Below, in pieces: positions 1 to 9,018 of a DNA stretch of 40,054 nt. The stretch is from a bacterium (lineage in GTDB: Bacteria; Patescibacteriota; Microgenomatia; UBA12405). The notes under the pieces were generated by a model, which was given only the letters and a program-made list of their open reading frames with translations, made no database searches and was not told where the DNA came from. The number at the start of each line of letters is the position of its first letter. Within the stretch, counting starts at the first letter, position 1. The translations under genes and the position numbers were made by a program. The DNA lies in the NCBI GenBank assembly GCA_021817905.1, contig JAKAFM010000010.1, positions 1-40,054 of the forward strand, read 5' to 3'.

Positions 1-221
1 CCGTCACTCCCGTCACCCAGCTTATTAATCGTCTGATACGCAAATGTGTAGTCTCCGTTGAAAGTATAGGTCCTCTTTTCTTCCACTCGCATCGAACCAT
101 CGGTTTTCACTTCGGCGGTAATCATTACCGGCCCGATTGTATACGATTTTGCTGCTGCACTCTTAATCGAAACAGACCAAAACAAAACACCAACCACCAA
201 TCCCCACCATATTCGCTTCAC
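1..221 (-). CDS. DUF2207-like membrane protein, N-terminal fragment (truncated by window edge)
   Basis: Reverse-strand translation from GTG at 221: VKRIWWGLVVGVLFWSVSIKSAAAKSYTIGPVMITAEVKTDGSMRVEEKRTYTFNGDYTFAYQTINKLGDGSD. Signal peptide followed by the DG(S)-x-V-E-E...F-x-G-x-Y pattern typical of DUF2207 N-termini. Confidence 0.6.
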   Translation of the reverse strand, partial: MKRIWWGLVVGVLFWSVSIKSAAAKSYTIGPVMITAEVKTDGSMRVEEKRTYTFNGDYTFAYQTINKLGDGSD

Positions 222-258
222 CCTTTGATTATATCCAAATAGTTGATTCGATTCTCAC

Positions 259-1665
259 TTACGTTATCATTGCGATTACCTGTCTGGGACTGGTAATGTT
301 ACCCCGTTTATGTGCTCCACCATTAGTAAATTTTTCCTGAACATCCTGATCAGTCGTTAAATTATGTGCCTCTGTTATTCCGTTGATGGTCTTAAAAGTC
401 ACCACTGCTCCTGGGTCACGACCCTGGCTTCCCGACCATAACACTTGTAAATGTAACTTTTGTTGTAGTCTGTGCAAAGTTGTTAACATCTCCGCTGCTG
501 TGTAACCGTCCCAACCGCTGACTTCTCGTCTTTTGCCATCTATCATAATGTGACTTCTGCCTGGGATATGAATTGTCACTAATTGGTTAGTATCATTTAC
601 CCCGAAAAGAAGATGGTTGTAGCATCCGGGCTTCAGACCTTTTACACTAATTATCTTATCGGTAATAACTAAATCATCCATAAATTCGGCATCACCCCCG
701 TACACCGGATCATCAGCAAAGGCCTTCCTCATTGCCTCAGGGCTATTTTGCCAACTTCCTTCTGGAGGTTTGAAACTAATTGGTCGCCCTTCCCGCAATG
801 CTTGATATAACTCTTTTCCTCTTCCTTCACGTACCATTTCCACAGTTTGACGCATCAATAGCGTCTCTGGGGTCACTTCCTCACCTCGCACCACTGGCAA
901 TCTTATATAATGCCTTGTATCTCCAATAAGTTGATCAAAAAATGCTTCTTCAGTCAATACTTCTCCGTCAATGATTAAGCATGGTTCTGCCGCCATTCCA
1001 TAAACTATTTGATGTTGTTCACATAGATGTCGCAAGTCTTGTTCGTTATCAAAACCAAAAGTTACTGTCTCGCCTACTTCATCAGTTCCAATCAGTTGTC
1101 TTCGTTTATTGCGGTAAGCTTCTGAAGCCTTTATATCCGTAATAGTTTGGGGAAAATCTATTACTGCATAAAAACCATTTTCATCCCTTATCACTTCAAG
1201 TGATCCATCGTTAAAATGTAATCCCGATAGTTGTAAATATACACCTTCCATAGGAATTTTAGGATCAATCTGTTCAATTAGTCCAAAAAGATTTTCATCA
1301 TTTGGTAAATTAGGTACTTCATCATTAATTCGTGCAATCACACTTTTAACTCCATCACTACTTCCGGCCGCCGGCGCCCCCGCTATTGCACATTCACTTC
1401 CATATACCGCGTGTATCCGCTTAAGTAAAAACGGGTCATTATCATCGGTTATTAATGGAGGAACCAGGTTATACTCGGCTCCAAACACGTGGATTACCCA
1501 TGTACCTCCTGATTTTCTATGTAGACCTTCAAGTGCTGCCTCTGTCTTTTTGCTTTGATACTCATAACACACCACCTTTGACAGCCCCAAAGGCGATTCG
1601 ATTTTCTTTAAATTTAGTTCTTGTTTTGATTCTTCACTTGGTAATAGTTGATCCTTGTTATTCAT
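259..1665 (-). CDS. hypothetical protein, 468 aa
   Basis: Long ORF, no family recognised. Confidence 0.6.
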   Translation of the reverse strand: MNNKDQLLPSEESKQELNLKKIESPLGLSKVVCYEYQSKKTEAALEGLHRKSGGTWVIHVFGAEYNLVPPLITDDNDPFLLKRIHAVYGSECAIAGAPAAGSSDGVKSVIARINDEVPNLPNDENLFGLIEQIDPKIPMEGVYLQLSGLHFNDGSLEVIRDENGFYAVIDFPQTITDIKASEAYRNKRRQLIGTDEVGETVTFGFDNEQDLRHLCEQHQIVYGMAAEPCLIIDGEVLTEEAFFDQLIGDTRHYIRLPVVRGEEVTPETLLMRQTVEMVREGRGKELYQALREGRPISFKPPEGSWQNSPEAMRKAFADDPVYGGDAEFMDDLVITDKIISVKGLKPGCYNHLLFGVNDTNQLVTIHIPGRSHIMIDGKRREVSGWDGYTAAEMLTTLHRLQQKLHLQVLWSGSQGRDPGAVVTFKTINGITEAHNLTTDQDVQEKFTNGGAHKRGNITSPRQVIAMIT

Positions 1666-1684
1666 CTTTCGATTATAAAACTAT

Positions 1685-2851
1685 TTATCCAATTATCACT
1701 AGCGACTCTTCTGCTCGAGTGATCCCGGTATACAACCACCTCCGCCACATTTCTTCATCCATTTTTCCAAACCGTTCTTCAAACAGAATAACCTTTTTTG
1801 CCTGCGATCCCTGAGCTTTATGAACCGTCAACGCATAACCAAAATCAAACAAATCTCCTTTCATGGTTACTCCGCGTTTCTGAGTAAAATTCATTCCTAC
1901 TCGATTATTAAATTGTGCCGAGAGTATCAAACCATTATACAAATCCACTTCACCATCCATCATGATGTGTGCACTATACCATTCATCATTTTTTTTACTG
2001 ATTTGAAATATTGATCCCAACATCCCATTATAAATTTCTTTTCCGTGATTATTTCTCAAACAAATTACCCGGTCATTGGCCTGGGGAATTTGACTCTCAA
2101 AACCAAGACTTGTCCGAATAAAGTGATTAAGTTTTATTCGCGTCTGATTGTATCCACAGAGTAATAAGGTCTCCCGGTTAAATTGTGAAAGTATCTCTTC
2201 CACCTCGTTACCGGTTTCCGGTTCGCTGCGTGCCAATTTTTTTACCCCTCTACCATATACCCCGGGGCTAATTTTTCCTTCCGTTCTTGCCAAAAATGAT
2301 AGTCCAATGATGGGGTTATCTTTGGCTTGGCGATGAATTTCCTCCAACACAAAATCAGGTTTCGTCATCAAATTAAAATTTCCATTAATTGGCGGCAATT
2401 GGCCATGGTCGCCAACAGCAATAATCGGCACTTGGTAAGACAATAAATCATCCCAAATAACCCCATCTATCATTGATGCTTCATCTACAATAATCAGATC
2501 AGCCTTCATATATTCTTGCCGTTTCCATCCAATAATTTCTTTAGTGTTTTCATCCACCATTGGTGAATAGATAAGCGCATGAATAGTTCCGACGCTATCA
2601 TTTTCAAATAAAGCTTTATGGTCAATTAATTTTTGTTTCAATACTCTCGTCGCCTTACCGGTATAACTACAGAAAGCTACCCGCAAATCCTTATTTTGCT
2701 TATGTAAATTTGTTCGTAACAATGCCATCAATGTCGATTTTCCCGTTCCCGCAAACCCACCTAAAGTTACATACTTTCGCGCTTTTTGGGTTGAATAGAA
2801 CCATCCGGTTAAATTTTTCAAGGCAAAGGTTTGGTCGGCAGACAAATCCAT
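1685..2851 (-). CDS. RecD/Dda-like SF1 DNA helicase (AAA_30-type ATPase)
   Basis: Walker A GGFAGTGKST, Walker B LIIVDEASM, ALTVHKAQGSQ and YTGITRAEESLVII helicase motifs. Confidence 0.88.
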   Translation of the reverse strand: MDLSADQTFALKNLTGWFYSTQKARKYVTLGGFAGTGKSTLMALLRTNLHKQNKDLRVAFCSYTGKATRVLKQKLIDHKALFENDSVGTIHALIYSPMVDENTKEIIGWKRQEYMKADLIIVDEASMIDGVIWDDLLSYQVPIIAVGDHGQLPPINGNFNLMTKPDFVLEEIHRQAKDNPIIGLSFLARTEGKISPGVYGRGVKKLARSEPETGNEVEEILSQFNRETLLLCGYNQTRIKLNHFIRTSLGFESQIPQANDRVICLRNNHGKEIYNGMLGSIFQISKKNDEWYSAHIMMDGEVDLYNGLILSAQFNNRVGMNFTQKRGVTMKGDLFDFGYALTVHKAQGSQAKKVILFEERFGKMDEEMWRRWLYTGITRAEESLVIIG

Positions 2852-2876
2852 CGTTACCCATTATAGCCTTTCGCTC

Positions 2877-3440
2877 TTATATCTTTCCCACCAGCTCAAT
2901 CCCAGGTTTCAAGGTTTTCATTCCTGGTTTCCATGAAGCTGGGCAAACTTCACCATGATGCTCAGAAACATATTTTGCTGCTTCTAGTTTACGTAATATT
3001 TCCTCAATACTTCTCCCGATATCATTACTATGTATATCCATGGCTATCAACTTTCCTTCCGGGTTAATAATAAACGTTCCTCGCAACGATAATCCTTCAC
3101 TTTCGATATAGGTCCCCATCGTCCGGCAAAAAGTTCCCGTTGGATCAGCTGCCATCGGGTAGCTGATTTGTTTGATCGCGCTTGAAGCATCGTGCCATGC
3201 CTTATGTACATATTTAGTATCAGTTGACACACTCATTACCTCGGCATCTAATTTCTTAAAATCCTCATAATGGGCTGCCGCTTCTTGTAATTCAGTTGGA
3301 CAGACAAAAGTAAAATCAGCCGGGTAAAAAAGCAACACTAACCATTTTCCCCGATAATCACTTAATTTCACGCTTTTAAAATCTTCCACCTGGAAAACAT
3401 CAAGTGTTATCTCTGGTAACATTTCGTTTATCATCAACAT
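2877..3440 (-). CDS. peroxiredoxin (AhpC/Prx1 type)
   Basis: FYPADFTFVCPTE peroxidatic Cys motif; C-terminal GEVCPASWKPG resolving Cys. Confidence 0.95.
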   Translation of the reverse strand: MLMINEMLPEITLDVFQVEDFKSVKLSDYRGKWLVLLFYPADFTFVCPTELQEAAAHYEDFKKLDAEVMSVSTDTKYVHKAWHDASSAIKQISYPMAADPTGTFCRTMGTYIESEGLSLRGTFIINPEGKLIAMDIHSNDIGRSIEEILRKLEAAKYVSEHHGEVCPASWKPGMKTLKPGIELVGKI

Positions 3441-3530
3441 CCCTTCATCTTAGCCAAAAAACACTCCAAAAGCAACAAAGTATCCCCACAGTCTTTTCCC
3501 AGTCAGTACTCAGTATAATTAGGTTAAACT

Positions 3531-4820
3531 ATGACTATGAAAAATTTTGTTGTCGTTGGCGCCTCTGGCGATCTTGCTAAAAATTATATTTTCCCGGCTC
3601 TTTCAAATCTCTACAAAACCGGCACCGAATTTAATTATTACGGCTTTGGTCGAACCGATTTTACCCCAGATCAATTTTCCCAAATTGTTACCATTGCCAC
3701 CGATAATCAACAATTATCGGATCGATTCCTCTATGTTACTGGCAACTATGATCATGCCGGCTTTGCCGCTCTTAAGGGTAAATTAATAAACCCCGATTCT
3801 ATTTTTTATCTTGCCATTCCCACTTCTTACGAACTAGTTTCGGCAATATTAACCTCACTTCATGACCTTCACCTAGTTACTCCTGACTCTATGGTTGTTA
3901 TTGAAAAACCATTCGGCACAGACTTAGCGTCCGCCAAATTGCTAATGGATCGTATTAAAAATACCATTGGCTACAGTCGTGTTTTTCTTGTTGACCATTA
4001 TTTAACCAAAGAATTAGTTAAAAATATCATTACCCTCCGTTTCGCTAATCCTATATTTCAAAATCTCTGGAGTAATAAATTTATCAAAGATATCACTATT
4101 GTCGCCACTGAAACTAAAGGGATTGATGATCGTGGTCAGTATTACGATAAAACTGGTGCTATCCGTGACGTCATTCAAAACCATTGTCTTCAGTTGGCTT
4201 CACTTATTACCATGTGTCAGCCTGAAGCGTTCTCTCCACATGATTTCGTTAAAGAAAAAATGAGCACCCTCAAAAATATGCGCCTTTTCCTTGACGACTT
4301 TGATTCCTCAGTCTCTATTGGTCAATATCGAGGTTACCGACAAGAAAAAGGTGTTGATCCCCAGTCAACGACAGAGACCAAAGCTGAACTTATTTTTGAA
4401 GTCGACAAACCCCAATGGCGAGGCGTCCCCATAAAGATCATTACCGGTAAAAAATTAAGTCAAAAACGCACCGAAATTCAGGTTACTTTTCGTCAAAATC
4501 TAGACTGTTTATGGGGAGATAAATGTGTTCTTTTACCTCCAAATCGTCTCACCATCAATATCTTCCCTTCAAACGAAATCCGGCTCACCATTAATTCCGA
4601 GTTTAATCCCGCTCAAAATCTTCCCACCGCTGTCGATCTTCGTCTCGGCTATACCGACGAGAATCAGGTAATTCGAACAGCTTATGAAAATGTCATTGCC
4701 GACATCGCCGCCGATATTCGCATCAACACCCCTTCCTATCAAGAAATTATTGCTCAATGGCAACTAATTGACCCTATCGTACATCATCCTAATTTCGTCG
4801 CTAAGCTAAAAGAATACTAA
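3531..4820 (+). CDS. zwf: glucose-6-phosphate 1-dehydrogenase
   Basis: GASGDLAKNYIFPAL, VIEKPFGTD, VDHYLTKE motifs. Confidence 0.93.
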   Translation: MTMKNFVVVGASGDLAKNYIFPALSNLYKTGTEFNYYGFGRTDFTPDQFSQIVTIATDNQQLSDRFLYVTGNYDHAGFAALKGKLINPDSIFYLAIPTSYELVSAILTSLHDLHLVTPDSMVVIEKPFGTDLASAKLLMDRIKNTIGYSRVFLVDHYLTKELVKNIITLRFANPIFQNLWSNKFIKDITIVATETKGIDDRGQYYDKTGAIRDVIQNHCLQLASLITMCQPEAFSPHDFVKEKMSTLKNMRLFLDDFDSSVSIGQYRGYRQEKGVDPQSTTETKAELIFEVDKPQWRGVPIKIITGKKLSQKRTEIQVTFRQNLDCLWGDKCVLLPPNRLTINIFPSNEIRLTINSEFNPAQNLPTAVDLRLGYTDENQVIRTAYENVIADIAADIRINTPSYQEIIAQWQLIDPIVHHPNFVAKLKEY

Positions 4821-4884
4821 GTGTAATAAATGGTCATTATTTTCGTATTACTAGTGTCGACACATTATTCATTTTCCCTTTTTT

Positions 4885-5496
4885 ATGAAAACAAAATATC
4901 TACTTTCTGCCGCCGCACTTTTAGTTGTCGCTACGGTCAGCCTTCCGATCGCCCAAGTTTTTGCTCAAACACCCAGTCCTATGGTTACTTCTGTATTTAA
5001 AAAGCACTTTTTTAATCGTTTCCGAATCGGTACCATCTCGGCAATTAACGGCTCAATTATAACTTTAACAGCCAGGGATGGCAAAAACTATACCGTAGAC
5101 ACCACTGCGTCTACTAAATTTATTCGTCACTTCGGAGGTCTAAGTCGTCTTTCGGAATTTTCAGTTAACGACAAAATCCTAGTTTTTGGTTCGCTCGATA
5201 CTAACACCAACACTATTACTGCCAAACGAATTCGTGATTATGCTATCCAAAAGTTTAATGGCACTTTTGTTGGTTTAGTTACTGCTAAGGAAGCTACCAA
5301 CATTATCCTTAAAACGCATCGTGGCACCCAGGTTGCTATCTTTGACGCCAACACCACCTTTGTTAATCGTCATGGTAAAGCGATAACTTTTTCCACAATC
5401 ACGGTTGGCGATCGACTTCGTTTATCAGGAACATGGGACAAAACCTTAAACAAAATAACTGAAATCAAAAAGATCTGGGATCTATCCCAAAAATAA
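4885..5496 (+). CDS. DUF5666-like exported protein
   Basis: Signal peptide; two repeated G-x-I/V-(x)n-D/H-G...F OB-like segments typical of DUF5666. Confidence 0.65.
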   Translation: MKTKYLLSAAALLVVATVSLPIAQVFAQTPSPMVTSVFKKHFFNRFRIGTISAINGSIITLTARDGKNYTVDTTASTKFIRHFGGLSRLSEFSVNDKILVFGSLDTNTNTITAKRIRDYAIQKFNGTFVGLVTAKEATNIILKTHRGTQVAIFDANTTFVNRHGKAITFSTITVGDRLRLSGTWDKTLNKITEIKKIWDLSQK

Positions 5497-5514
5497 TAAA
5501 TTAGCCCACGTCAT

Positions 5515-5555
5515 ACCCCCTCTCCGTATAGTACGTGGAGGGGGCTTTATTATTT
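5515..5555 (+). terminator. Rho-independent terminator after the DUF5666-like gene
   Basis: ccccctctcc-gtatagtac-gtggaggggg followed by ctttattattt. Confidence 0.7.
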
Positions 5556-5709
5556 AAAATAAATGATTAATTCCACCGCTAATGGTCTCAGTGTCGATCT
5601 CTTCGTTTTGCTTGCCATCATCTCCTCTTGATTACCCTTGGTAGCTATCTTTTTGAAAAAATCCAAGTTTAACTCGACAAACTCCTACTATCTGCTATCA
5701 TTAATCTAG

Positions 5710-6123
5710 GTGAACACAAATAAAGCCTTATTGTTCGGTCTCCTTATTGTTATCACCGTTATTCTGGTTGTTACTAACCGCTACCGGGTAATTCCAACCG
5801 ATATTAATGGCGAAACATCCGACACTTTAGACACTACCATCAATCCCAAAAGTACCCCCGTCAAGGTCACTATTAGTGCTGACAGTATTAAGTTATCCCC
5901 TAAAAATATTATTATTAACCAAGGTGATCAAGTCCAGTTAACTCTAAAAAGTGTTAATGGCCTTCACCAGTTAATCGTCGAAGGATTATCGGTTTCTACT
6001 CCCGATATTTACGATAACCAGTCACAGACGATTGCCTTTGTCGCTACCCAGAAAGGCATTTTTCAATATTACTGCAAGTATCATAAAGATATGGGTATGA
6101 CTGGCAACTTAATTGTCCGATAA
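5710..6123 (+). CDS. cupredoxin-domain exported protein
   Basis: N-terminal TM/signal; IIINQGDQVQLTLKS and FQYYCKYHKDMGMTGNLIV type-1 copper motif. Confidence 0.85.
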   Translation: MNTNKALLFGLLIVITVILVVTNRYRVIPTDINGETSDTLDTTINPKSTPVKVTISADSIKLSPKNIIINQGDQVQLTLKSVNGLHQLIVEGLSVSTPDIYDNQSQTIAFVATQKGIFQYYCKYHKDMGMTGNLIVR

Positions 6124-7584
6124 CTAAATCAGTTTTTCCACTTGTTCCATTTTATTTTCCGGCAAATAAAACTTTCTTGACGGTTTTAATTCCTCTATAA
6201 ACTCCGGAGTATGACTCACCACTACCATTGCTCCTTTGTAGAGTTTTAGTGCCTCCAAAATCAGCCGTTGCGACAAAACATCTAGATAGGTAGTTGGTTC
6301 ATCCAGTATTAATAAATTGTAGTGTTGAACCAAAAGCAGAGCTATTGACAATCTTGTCTTCTCTCCACCAGAAAGTGACGCCACTCTCTGGAAAACCTTA
6401 TCCCCTGAAAATAGAAAACGTCCTAGATGCGATCGTAACACTCCTTCTTCCCCGCTATATTTTTCTTTTAAAGTTTCCAGGAGTGTTTTGTTCATATCCA
6501 TGGTCTCAAACTCTTGGGAATAGTAACCAATTGCCAGTTTGGCATCTTTTTCAATTTCCCCACGATCTTTCTCTGTCATCCCCATAATTACCTTAATCAT
6601 AGTACTTTTTCCCGCGCCATTAGGTCCTACCAAAGCAATTCGTTCCCCTCGTTTAATATCAAAATGTATTCCTTCCAAAATTTTATGGGAACCATAAGAT
6701 TTATGAAGATTACGAATAATCAAAGGTACCTCTCCTACCCATGCCGGTTCGGGTAATCTGACTTTAATTTTTTTGGCTACCAGCGGCATCGGTGGCAAAC
6801 GCTCCTCCATTTTTTCAATCCGTTTTTCCAACTGCAAGCGCTGCCTAACACCCTTTTCTGATTTTACATGCGACATTTTAAGCCATCCCTCTTTCATTCG
6901 CTCAATATGCTTTTGTTCGACGTGAATGTGTCGAACCAACAACGCTTCTTTTTCTGACTTTAATTTTTCAAAACTTGAATAATTACCAGTATATTCTTCA
7001 ATTTTTTTTGTTTGTAAATTTATTTCTAAAATCTTATTAATCTCGCCGTCCAAAAGAGCTAAATCGTGAGAGATAATTACCAATGTTTTGGAATACTTTC
7101 CCAGAGCCTGAGCAAGCCATTGTTTACCAGATATGTCCAAAAAATTTGTCGGTTCATCCAACAACAAAACCTCCGGTTCCATTAAAAGCGCCCGTGCAAT
7201 TGCTAATTTTGTTTTCTGTCCACCACTTAAATGCGCAGGCATTGCTTCCAACGTCAGTTGTGACATTTCCAATCTTGCTAATATCCGTGACATCTCGTAA
7301 TCTTGTTTTTGACGGTGTGGATCAAGATAGCTTCTAATCGTTTCCGCTTTTTCCATATCCGGGTCGTGTTTTACCTCTTGAGGAACCCAAACTGCCTTTC
7401 CTGAAACTTCAATTTTTCCCTCATCAGGGGTCTCCTGGCCGCTTAGAAGCTTAAACAATGTCGATTTTCCTGAACCATTAGCTCCTACTAGTCCCACTTT
7501 GCTATTTTTAGTCACATAAAAACTTACCCCATCAAAAAGAGGTTCTCGACCATAAGAATAGGACAAATCTTTTACCAATATCAC
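6124..7584 (-). CDS. ABC-F family ATP-binding protein
   Basis: Two ABC cassettes (GANGSGKST, LSGGQKTKLAIARALLMEPEVLLLDEPTN; GPNGAGKST, LSGGEKTRLSIALLL) and a charged inter-domain linker. Confidence 0.93.
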   Translation of the reverse strand: MILVKDLSYSYGREPLFDGVSFYVTKNSKVGLVGANGSGKSTLFKLLSGQETPDEGKIEVSGKAVWVPQEVKHDPDMEKAETIRSYLDPHRQKQDYEMSRILARLEMSQLTLEAMPAHLSGGQKTKLAIARALLMEPEVLLLDEPTNFLDISGKQWLAQALGKYSKTLVIISHDLALLDGEINKILEINLQTKKIEEYTGNYSSFEKLKSEKEALLVRHIHVEQKHIERMKEGWLKMSHVKSEKGVRQRLQLEKRIEKMEERLPPMPLVAKKIKVRLPEPAWVGEVPLIIRNLHKSYGSHKILEGIHFDIKRGERIALVGPNGAGKSTMIKVIMGMTEKDRGEIEKDAKLAIGYYSQEFETMDMNKTLLETLKEKYSGEEGVLRSHLGRFLFSGDKVFQRVASLSGGEKTRLSIALLLVQHYNLLILDEPTTYLDVLSQRLILEALKLYKGAMVVVSHTPEFIEELKPSRKFYLPENKMEQVEKLI

Positions 7585-7613
7585 CTCAACATTGTAGCAT
7601 TTCAGCCCCCCAA

Positions 7614-8018
7614 CTACTTTTTGATTCCTGTATAGACCACTTCCATCAAGATGTTATCTGGAGTTGCAAACATAATCTGGTAATAAGTTTGATCATTACC
7701 AGCACTAAATTCAGGGCGATGTCGCGGTGTTTCAAACAACATCTGTACCCCCATTTTTTCCAACCCTATTCTAATTATGTCCACCTCATCTTGCTCTTTC
7801 ACTTTAAACGATAGGTGATTAATCCCAATCTCGTCATAATCAGGTTTAATATTACTTTTTGAAGCCGTAAACCAAATATCCATACCCTCACTTTTAAAAC
7901 CCGCCACCGCCTTATCCTCAAAAATAACATTCCATCCCAGCATTGCCATAAGTTCTTTATAAAAAGCAATATTAGTGTAATCAATATTAACTTGCAGATG
8001 GTAAAAAGTTGATTTCAT
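7614..8018 (-). CDS. VOC-family (glyoxalase/bleomycin-resistance fold) protein
   Basis: Size and GINHLSFKVKEQDEV ... DNILMEVVY pattern. Confidence 0.8.
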   Translation of the reverse strand: MKSTFYHLQVNIDYTNIAFYKELMAMLGWNVIFEDKAVAGFKSEGMDIWFTASKSNIKPDYDEIGINHLSFKVKEQDEVDIIRIGLEKMGVQMLFETPRHRPEFSAGNDQTYYQIMFATPDNILMEVVYTGIKK

Positions 8019-8129
8019 ACTTCAATTCTAGCAGTTTATCAATCTTAATATACGTTATGGACAATAATCTCCAGGCAAAAAGTTCACGTTTTGCTATAAA
8101 AACAAGCCATTTTCCGTCAATAAATAGAC

Positions 8130-8975
8130 CTACACAATTCTGCACTTTGCCAAACAATCATGTACCCGCATTTTAATATATTCGTTAAAAATAATATTAA
8201 TTCCATAATCAGTCTCGTACCATTTAGTCTTTGACACTTGGTTATCAGGCTCCATTAGGGCATTCGAATTGAACAATGTTGTTCCCACTGGTAAATATTT
8301 CTCCATTACCATCCATGCTCTTTTTTGCGCATACCAGTTAATTATTAAAATCATTTTTCCAAAAGTAATATGTTTCTCATCCATCAAGTTAAGGCTTCTT
8401 CGGCAATTATCAGCGATTGTAATACTGTTTGGTTCTATAAAAATACAATCTTCCGGGACTCCCTCCTTGATGGCAATTTTTTTAAACGTTAACGCTTCAG
8501 GCTTATATTCTTGATAGATAGGGTGCCCACCACTTATCCAAATCTTTGGCGCCCATCCAGCTTTCCACAATGCAACCGCCTTCTGAATCCGTCCAACATT
8601 CTTTCCACCAAAAACAAAAATAAAATCACTTTTTTCCAGCGCATCCTCTTGTCCTAGATATGCTGTTATTTTTTGAAGTAAGCATTTAAAATTAGTATCG
8701 CCACTTTTTATCTTTTCTAAAGTTAATGGCCCAATAGTCTCTTTTGATGTATTACCTTTTTCAAGTATCTGCACAATATCATTGTTAATAGTAAAAGGAT
8801 CAGTTCCGATTCCGACTTCTTCTAACCACTTATTTGCCAATGAATAATCTACCAGATTAATATCTCTTTTCTCTTCTACAATTGGTCTTTTTACCTCGGT
8901 TTCCAAAATTGCCATTAATTCATCGTAGTCAGAGAATTGGGAGGCATTTGTTCTTTTCGAGACAAAATTTTTCAC
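8130..8975 (-). CDS. YdcF/DUF218-like protein
   Basis: DFIFVFGG...RIQKAVALWKAGWAPKIWISGG, and E-x-N-S-x-T-I-x-D-N. Confidence 0.75.
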   Translation of the reverse strand: MKNFVSKRTNASQFSDYDELMAILETEVKRPIVEEKRDINLVDYSLANKWLEEVGIGTDPFTINNDIVQILEKGNTSKETIGPLTLEKIKSGDTNFKCLLQKITAYLGQEDALEKSDFIFVFGGKNVGRIQKAVALWKAGWAPKIWISGGHPIYQEYKPEALTFKKIAIKEGVPEDCIFIEPNSITIADNCRRSLNLMDEKHITFGKMILIINWYAQKRAWMVMEKYLPVGTTLFNSNALMEPDNQVSKTKWYETDYGINIIFNEYIKMRVHDCLAKCRIV

Positions 8976-9018
8976 AGTCCATTATAACTCCCCGTTACAT
9001 TATGAGCAGGTAATGTAC

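Noticed and set aside
1455-1814. ORFs 1455..1814, 1820..2014, 2148..2336, 2710..2958 on +
   Set aside because: Antisense to well-supported minus-strand genes, no protein-like motifs.
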